Below are positions 57,370 to 64,000 of a stretch of DNA of 64,000 bases, piece after piece. The first letter of the stretch is position 1. Every line of letters starts with the position of its first letter. The DNA comes from Euwallacea fornicatus (taxonomy: Eukaryota > Arthropoda > Insecta > Coleoptera > Curculionidae). The translations under genes and the position numbers were made by a program. The stretch spans positions 3,321,001-3,385,000 of the forward strand of contig NC_089546.1 in the NCBI RefSeq assembly GCF_040115645.1, written 5' to 3'. The notes under the pieces are model-generated. The model was given only the letters and a program-made list of their open reading frames with translations. It was not told the origin of the DNA and made no database searches.

Positions 57370-58660
57370 ATACAAGTCTATTCTGTCAAACAATGCACAA
57401 TAAACTACAATATTTCACTCTTCCAGAACTTCGATGAAAAATATTTGCTTTAATTTTCATCCAACTTATGCAGAACTTTTAGTCCTTTCCCATATATACA
57501 AATTTTCAACTGTGACTTCGGGCTCTATCAGAATGCCCGAACCATTTGTTAACAAGACATCAGTTCGAGAATTTTTTTTCTTAAATCTCTTTTTAACGTT
57601 CTTTTGGAGCTTGATGTAAGATTGTTTAGATTTGAGCACTGTATGAAATTTTTGCATAATATTATAATTTAAGTTAAACGTGTCGTGTTTGCTTTTGATT
57701 TCTATAGTGTATTATGCATTTTCTTTTCGAACATACTATAAATTGGCCCACTCACGAGTTGCAGAAATTCACCTCCAGAATATATCCTTTGTCTACTCCA
57801 TCAACTCCATTTAGCAAATGTAGGTTCATGTCAGTCCATTCAAATTTACCGCATGGTAGAACCTCAGGCATGTTCCAGCCATATACTAATTATTTAGGAC
57901 GAAATATGTAAAATAGAATGTAGGTTAGTTAGCATTTCTAAGCTGTAAACCACTGCTCTCAAAATTTCATGTTATGATTTTTAACTGTGCTACTAAAATA
58001 ATTAGAATGATAGTTTTTTACACAGGTAAGAAAATTTCCAAAAAAAAAAACATGATTCTAATATCACATCAAAATTACATTAAGACATAACAAATGAAAG
58101 GGACTCATCAGTTCAACGCCGTAGGTTGCTATTGCTGAATACGCTGTATTTATTATAGAACTGAAATGGTCCCGGTTTTAGTAATTAAGTAGTAATTAAT
58201 TATAGACCGCTTCATATCCAGCACATATCGCCTCTGCTAGGTAACTATATATGAATCGAAGTCAGTTATTCAACAACTCAGTAGGCATAAGAGAAATTAT
58301 CATAAAATAAACATGGAAGTTAATATAGACATACGGTAAATATCAAATCCAGATATCTCCTAATTGCTAAGCTGGAACGAAATCTATCTAATTAACTTAA
58401 AATCCATACCATTTCAAAAATATTCCAGCACATATCTCCTTTGACCAGCAATAATATCAATATTATTCTTAATTTTTCACCGATGCATTTATTATTATAA
58501 TATAAATTATGCAACTCATCAAATTACATCAGTGTCCTATATCAAATAGGCTCTAACGATGACCCTCATACTCCAAAATATTTATCTGTTTCAGCTGCGG
58601 CTCAAACCTATCTAAAGTGTTATGAAACAAATATTTTATTATCACTATTATCACTCACAA
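57370..58660. other. Gene-free AT-rich stretch
   Basis: Short frames on both strands near 57434-57911 have no motif. No repeat ends recognised. Confidence 0.4.
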
Positions 58661-58706
58661 AAAAATGTCTTTTCGCTCTCCTCTAGGCAGGAGGGGGGGG
58701 ATCGCC

Positions 58707-58735
58707 TCATCATCATCATCATCATTATTATTATT
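58707..58735. repeat. CAT/TTA microsatellite
   Basis: A (TCA)n run followed by (TTA)n, next to a G run at 58692-58700. Confidence 0.8.
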
Positions 58736-58785
58736 CACAAGAAAATGTCTTTTTTATTTATTTTTTTACTGTTATTACTATCGAG

Positions 58786-58913
58786 GTGAGGTAGATGATT
58801 CACAGCATGATATTTTCTCTGATAATTTCCTTCCAATAAACGAGGTTGACTCAAGTTCGTTAAAGGACGCGGTCAGTCAATTTGAGACTAATTTAGGACG
58901 TCGTGCATCATAA
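58786..58913 (+). CDS. Candidate terminal exon (tentative)
   Basis: After a pyrimidine-rich tract ending at AG (58784-58785 or 58789-58790), the frame reads GEVDDSQHDIFSDNFLPINE, VDSSSLKDAVSQFETNLGRR, Ala-Ser and a stop at 58911-58913. The acidic, polar composition differs from the surrounding AT-driven frames and looks like a protein C-terminus. An AATAAA poly(A) signal lies at 59072-59077. Upstream the same frame runs into a microsatellite-coded Ser/Leu run, which I take to be intron. There is no homology that I recognise. Confidence 0.25.
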
Positions 58914-58919
58914 AAGGTT

Positions 58920-59500
58920 TCACAGCTCACTGATAAACGGGCGGAAGTTCAAATTTAAAGGCCAACTCCGTTAGTAAGTTAAACCCACAACCTATAGTCT
59001 AAACTTCTTCGCTATTTAGCACTAGCGGGTCAGGTAACTCGCTTCGTTGATCACACCCCAAAGTAGCTAAAATAAACCACCCTGCCAGTTTTCGACCCAG
59101 TTAATATTTTACTGATAAAATTAACTATTTTGTATTAAGTATTTATGGTGGTAAAATTTTATATCGTAAACGAATAGATAGATAAGATATATTTGATTTA
59201 ACTTTATAGTGTTAGTTTTAGATATTGTACCTAGGAAAGCGTGTTTGTATGTGTGAGAATTTATTTATTTGGTCGGGACTTTGGTCTATCTATTATTATA
59301 TTATGTACATTCTTCGTTCACCAGGGCAAACATCAAGCTATGCAGAAACCTTCTCGATGCGTCCCGAATTAGCCTTAAATGGCCTGGCCAGTGGATTTGT
59401 TCCGTCTATCGAAGAGAACGTGTTTCTGCTTATTGGCTTCAACAGACATAGGTACTATGATTCATTTAAAGTTGCTACACGTGCAGCATACTACATACAT
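58920..59500. other. Stretch without a recognised gene
   Basis: Holds the possible AATAAA signal (59072-59077) and a CATA microsatellite at 59493-59505. The 98-codon plus frame at 59225-59521 runs into the transposon end and has no domain. Confidence 0.35.
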
Positions 59501-59505
59501 ACATA

Positions 59506-61193
59506 CAGGGTAGCTATTTGAAAACTTAACAATTCTGAACAGTTAAGAGAATTTACGAAAAAACCCTGGGACATGTAAACCTTATTTTTGATAGGAAACC
59601 ATTTAGGGTTAACTCAGGCCAAAATTTTAAGAAGAAAAGGGGGTCGAGTGACATCTCATTTGGAAAATAATTTAATGTTCCATATAACTCCCGAATTTCA
59701 AGTCTCTACTGTCAACACACCAAAGATAGCGGCTTCCCAAAAATGCGCAAATTGAGATATTTACGTTGAGTTATGTTGCCTGTTTCACTTCACTATGCTA
59801 ACAAAAAATATTCGGATCAGCATTCGAAATCATGTTTTACGTTTTGCAAATAAAAGTACAGTTACTACAAATCAATTGAGTAAATGTTGGAAATGCCCAC
59901 CTTCGACATCCATGCAATAGAAAAGATTTTGTTGAGACCGCCGTCGAATATTTTGAAGCATGTGTGAAACGAAATGATTAATTTTTCTGTAAATTATCTA
60001 AAGGTCGTGGTCCTATTTTGGTGCGATGACGTAGATTCTGCTTTTTAAGTGGCCCCATGAAAGGAAATCCCAAGGTCTTAAATCTGGACAACGCGGGGGC
60101 CTCTCCATGAACTCTCTCCTTCCAATCGATTGCCCAGGAAAGGTTTAATCTAAATACTAACAAAGGGTCGCCGCATAATAGTGCTGCACCGTGTCTTGGT
60201 CGAATACCGAATGGCTTTCCTTGCGTTGGTCATCGTTTGCAATTATCTGTATCAATCTCGAATAAATGGCGTTTTCCAATAAGTCAAAATACATTTCCCC
60301 CGTCGAGTTCGCAGGTAAAAAATATGGACCTATCAAACGGTCACCCAATATCCCCCCTCAAATATTCAATTTTTGCCCACGTTGTGTGTGATCCTCGTGA
60401 ATGATTGCAAGATTCTCATCAGACCAGTAACGGCAGTTGTGTCGATTCGCGTATCGTTCAAGAAAAAAAGAGCATTCGTCTGAAAAACACACGTTAAAAA
60501 GAAACTGGTAGTCATTTAGAATTCGTTCTGACATACTTTCGTAAAATTGCAAACGTCTATCAAAATCATCCTCATTAAGTCTTTACATCAGTTATTTTAT
60601 GGCACAGATGAAATTTGTATTTTTTAATAAATAACGTGAATGCTCGTATGCTTGACACCAGACAGCATCTCCAACTTTCTTGCACTTCATGGAGAGTTTT
60701 GAATAACATGTCCAAAAACCGGCACTTCAGTTGCCACATTTACTACCGTGTCTTCAGTTTGACGCTTTTTATTACCTACCGACCCAGTTTCCTTTTTTAT
60801 TAAGCCTAATGAAAACAATATAGAGAAAATACCATTCAATTTACTGCAATAAAGTAAAAGTGCTAGAGCAAAGTAAAATAACTGAACGTAAATAACTCTA
60901 TTTGCATATTTTTAGGAAGCAGCCATCTTGATTCTTTTAACAGCAGAAACTTGAAACTCGGGGAGTTATAAAATACATAAACTTATCTTCAAGATGAGGT
61001 TTCACTCGACCCCTTTTTCCATTTAATATTTTGGGGATGAACATCCTCGCACTTAAGAGGTTGTAGATAGAGGAGTCCAAATTAACCTAAAATGTTTTTC
61101 ACTCAAAAATTAGTTTTACATGTCCGGGTGTTTTTCATAATTTCTCTTAGTTTTGCAGAACTGCGCATGTTTTGTTTTGAAACGGCCGCCCCG
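59506..61193 (-). mobile_element. Structurally complete long-TIR transposon (family W2)
   Basis: Left end CAGGGTAGCTATTTGAAAAC and inverted right end CGGGGCGGCCGTTTCAAAAC match. The inverted match continues for roughly 290 bp or more, through GACATGTAAA, GGGGTCGAGTGA and TATTTACGTT. TA lies at 59504-59505 and 61194-61195. A full-length but broken transposase lies between on the minus strand. Confidence 0.9.
59872..60560 (-). pseudogene. Broken transposase of family W2
   Basis: Blocks in order on the minus strand: RLQFYESMSERI (before the catalytic core); FNVCFSDECSFFLERYANRH with the first catalytic Asp; CRYWSDENLAIIHEDHTQRG; GDRLIGPYFLPANSTGEMYF; FDQDTVQHYYAATL with the second Asp (where relatives read QDG.P.HY). 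After a frameshift come CPDLRPWDFLSWGHLKSRIY (last Asp region), and a tail LFYCMDVEGGHFQHLLN with its stop at 59872-59874. The N-terminal DNA-binding domain upstream of 60560 is not readable. Frameshifts near 60360, 60160 and 60060 inactivate it. Confidence 0.8.
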
Positions 61194-61233
61194 TATATAC
61201 AAAAACATATGCACACGCGAATGTAGCTTAGAC

Positions 61234-61324
61234 AGAAGAGAGGAAAAAAGAGGGAACCACAAGCAGGCACCAGGTCAGAGTTTTGATGCCTGTGTGTGGC
61301 TCCCTCTTGGTTTCCTTCTATTCT
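61234..61324. ncRNA. miRNA-precursor-like hairpin
   Basis: The arms AGAGGGAACCACAAGCAGGCA (61249-61269, position approximate) and TGCCTGTGTGTGGCTCCCTC (from 61287) pair around a 17-base loop, with 18 Watson-Crick pairs and one wobble in the 21-bp core. Pairing continues outward through GAAGAGAGGAAAA and TTTCCTTCTATTCT, giving a stem of about 36 bp and a total of 91 bases. That is the size and shape of an animal pre-miRNA. It lies just outside the W2 element. Confidence 0.4.
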
Positions 61325-61329
61325 TTTCA

Positions 61330-62850
61330 GGTTAGATCTGCACGTGCATATGTCTTCGGATATTCATAGGTTGATATATGTGTAACTACACACACGTGTT
61401 TGATGAAGCCAAAAAGTAGAAATACATATCACTCCGTATCCATTATCTCCTTGCCTGTTCTACTTTAAAATCCGAATCTTTTTACGGGTTTCCAATTACT
61501 CTTCCTACATTTCCCTCCCCCCCCCCCCTCCATCCTACATTTGTGTTCTTTTTACTTTTCTAGTATCTCAATTTTTGAGATTTCACTGCGAATTGATATC
61601 TCATGGTCGTAAAGTGTGATAAATGGCTTTTTTAAAACTTTCGAAAACCATACGCTCATTTCGTCAATATTACTGTTAGATAATATGTTCGTCAACAACT
61701 ATTTGGGTCCAAAACCAACGCACAGCATTGCAAACTTTAATCCACTTAAAAGAGCCACCGTAAAACTTCTGAATATAATATAAAACTTTGTTACAGCTTG
61801 CGGATAAATCCGTAACAAATCGAGAGTATTTAAGCGGAGTTTAGTAGATCCAAAAAAAAACCGAACAGGATATGTTGGATTAGGATTACTTGCGTGCCCT
61901 TGGGCATAGTCGGAACCGATGTAATGGATTTAGGTAACCCTGAAACAGGGATTTTACTACAAGAAACTTTTTAGTTGGGCAACTATTTACAAGCAGCTTT
62001 TATAAGAAAGTGGGGGCTTCCCAGAAAAATAAACAAACATATTACATAAAAACTTAGTTTCGAATTCATCCGTGGTACTTGAAGTGCCGGCGCATTTCAT
62101 GGAAAGACTTTAACCACTTAAGGTTTATCAGGTGTTCTTAGAACCACAGACCAATTTTTATTTAGCACATGATTAATCAATACGAAATTCCGGTATTCAT
62201 GAGAAAGATAAACATCGATTTATTTACAGGAAAAATTATAAGTTGTGCGCGAAGCCTCAATTAGATGTCGATCGCCAACGAACTGAAATCATTAACACAT
62301 CCATACTAACAGTGAAAATGGACGAGATTTCATAGAGAGCCAATTTGAAAAATTATTCAAATGCCATCTGAGGTCCGTTAAGGCGCACAAGGCTTTCAAA
62401 TATTTCAATTATGAGGATTAACGTGCCTCCTAAGAACGGACAGAGGTTTGTTCATTTAAGACAGGGGGGTTTGGAAAGTATTATTCTCAGAGAGTACCAG
62501 TAAGAACTATTCAACCACCGCCCGGCACTAGTTTGACCTTCCCCTCCTTGTTAGCTTATTAACAAATTATTATTTATTAAAAACTGAAAAACAGTCGTAA
62601 AAATGCAATACAAATCAGTCTTCAATTATTTTTATACAGTACAATGTCAGGAGTGATACAGCCATCTGTATCGTCATGGGGCTATCCGCGCTATACTATA
62701 ATTATCTACATTTCATCTCATCTTATCCCATTGTACGAGGCAGAATCAAATGATGGCAGTTAAAGGGCCTCAAACAAATCATGCGCGAAATTATATATTA
62801 TAAATTGGTAAAAATATAATTTGTTTAAGTTATTTTTAAAACTATTGGCC
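61330..62850. other. Gene-free stretch
   Basis: Includes a run of 12 C at 61517-61528. No gene, repeat end or RNA recognised. Confidence 0.4.
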
Positions 62851-62859
62851 CCCGAATTA

Positions 62860-63604
62860 AAACAACAACGTGTTGATGCTTGTGAGGAACTCTTGCGTCG
62901 GCATCAAGCAGAAAGAGGTGGCTTTCTGACAAAGAATTGTCACTATAAATAAGTCCTGAATGTACTATCATCAACCCAAAATCGAAGGAACAGGCAAAGA
63001 ATGAAGGCGCGCTTCTTCACCACAACCGAAAAAGATTTGCACCCAGGCAGGAAAAGATTATGTTAACTTTATTTTGGGATGATAAAGTGGTAATTTTCGA
63101 AGACTACATGCCTTATGAAGATACATTCGCTAGTGCTACATACTCAGAATTTCTGAAGAACCGTCTTAAGCGTTCTATCAGAATCAAGAGGCGAAGATTT
63201 CTGAGTAATGACGCCCCTTTGTAACACGATAATGCATGATGACACACTACCAGCACAGCTTATATCACATTTTTCAAAACATTGGGTGTTTGACCCATTA
63301 TCAGAAAATAATAAGGGTATGTTTAAATTATCAATTACGTGAAACGTGGATAGCGCAAAATGGGCCGATATTAGAGCCCGCCGTATCTCCAGATCTGACC
63401 CCAGTCGACTATCATATGGACTAAGGAACGAATTGGATTCAATGAACAAAAAGAAAAGAAATGACATACCATCTTCTTCAAAAAATTAATAGGGCAGCAG
63501 AAGTAATAAAGGCTGAAATGAGGCTAGGAGTAACAGCCACAGAGATGCCACAAAGATGCCAATGTGGTACCAGAAACGGTGGTTTTTATTTCAAGCATGA
63601 TAAA
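62860..63604 (+). pseudogene. Mosaic of two different transposase types
   Basis: The first part reads VDVCEELLRRHQAERGGFL, then EKIMLTLFWDDKVVIFEDYM, TFASATYSEFLKNRLKRSIR, RRRFLSNDAPL, then a stop and HDNA, HTTSTAYITFFKTLGV. That is a mariner (SETMAR-like, DD34D) around the second catalytic Asp. From about 63320 it changes to YQLRETWIAQNGPILEP and SPDLTPVDYHM, then AAEVIKAEMRLGVTATEMPQ, RCQCGTRNGGFYF and a stop near 63604. That matches the 'WIGR.GP..WP.RSPDLTP.D' and 'QRC..C..RNGG.F' blocks of the GHLK-type group instead. Frames shift several times. The first Asp region and N-terminus are missing. Confidence 0.55.
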
Positions 63605-63609
63605 TAATC

Positions 63610-64000
63610 GTAAATAAATAGCATGTTTAATGCATAAATAATAATTACTTGTTAATTTTTTTGTTCACTTTGTTAAATCGGCGTATGATTTTTTTCTGCA
63701 ATTTTTTTCCTTCTTTGATTAAACAGTTTATGTAACATTAAGTCTGCATCTTCCAATACATCATTGGAAAGCGCAATGGTTAAAGAAGTTTTTAATTATG
63801 TTTGCTTCTTTGACAAATATCCTGTATTGTTGAATATTGACTCTTCCATTTACATCTTTCTTTCCATTCGGTTACAAATTCGAGATTCGATATTCAAAAA
63901 ATTCATTTTTGGAATGTTAAAGATCCAAAATTTTTCTTTCATATCTAGATTACACTACATGTTCGATTTAGATACAATAGATATCCAAGTATATACGGGA
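63610..64000. other. Gene-free AT-rich stretch
   Basis: No feature recognised to the end of the window. Confidence 0.45.

Noticed and set aside
1..64000. CRISPR arrays, rRNA, bacterial operons
   Set aside because: No regularly spaced direct repeats, no rRNA segments and no tightly packed genes. The sequence is clearly animal nuclear DNA.

Overview
This window is eukaryotic, AT-rich and almost gene-free, and it looks like intergenic or intronic DNA of an insect. The evidence is the repeat content: mariner, Tc1 and long-inverted-repeat Tc1/mariner-like transposons of insect type, an R1-like LINE tail, TA target-site duplications, and short CATA/GA/CAT microsatellites. There is no bacterial operon structure, no rRNA, no CRISPR array and no convincing tRNA. 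The order of insect cannot be fixed from this sequence alone.

Layout. 0-6.3 kb: mostly unique AT-rich DNA with a LINE tail (3.5 kb) and a GC/CpG-richer island (0.7-1.1 kb). 6.3-10.1 kb: an internally deleted long-TIR element, a decayed longer relative, and the 5' part of a Tc1/Tc3-like element. 10.8-13.4 kb: a TTAATTAA cluster, a small TIR element, then a GC-richer block with eight GCCAT (Pho/YY1-core) motifs. 13.7-16.3 kb: two Tc1-type elements side by side. 17.2-17.5 kb: a broken fragment of a multicopy arthropod protein family of unknown function. 23.0-33.1 kb: scattered mariner/Tc1 remnants and a CpG-rich CCAAT-containing candidate promoter (25.7-26.0 kb). 34.5-37.3 kb: a mariner split by a Tc1 element, with both junctions readable. 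39.5-41.3 kb: the only long intact ORF (179 aa, minus strand) next to a frameshifted coding-like stretch. 42.0-50.3 kb: two more mariners of the same subfamily and foldback elements. 51.6-57.4 kb: a near full-length transposase pseudogene, a transposon nested inside another, a noncoding foldback element and a 459-bp MITE. 59.5-61.2 kb: a structurally complete long-TIR element, followed by a miRNA-like hairpin at 61.23-61.32 kb. 62.9-63.6 kb: a mosaic of two transposase types.

Function. Every transposase reading frame seen is broken by stops or frameshifts, so none looks autonomous. Several elements are internally deleted derivatives that keep long TIRs and one end of a transposase. The main interest is (i) dated nested insertions, (ii) an element that keeps only the N-terminal DNA-binding part of its transposase between arms of about 310 bp, (iii) candidate regulatory islands, (iv) a miRNA-like hairpin, and (v) the 179-aa ORF. 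I found no complete multi-gene system that I would call new.
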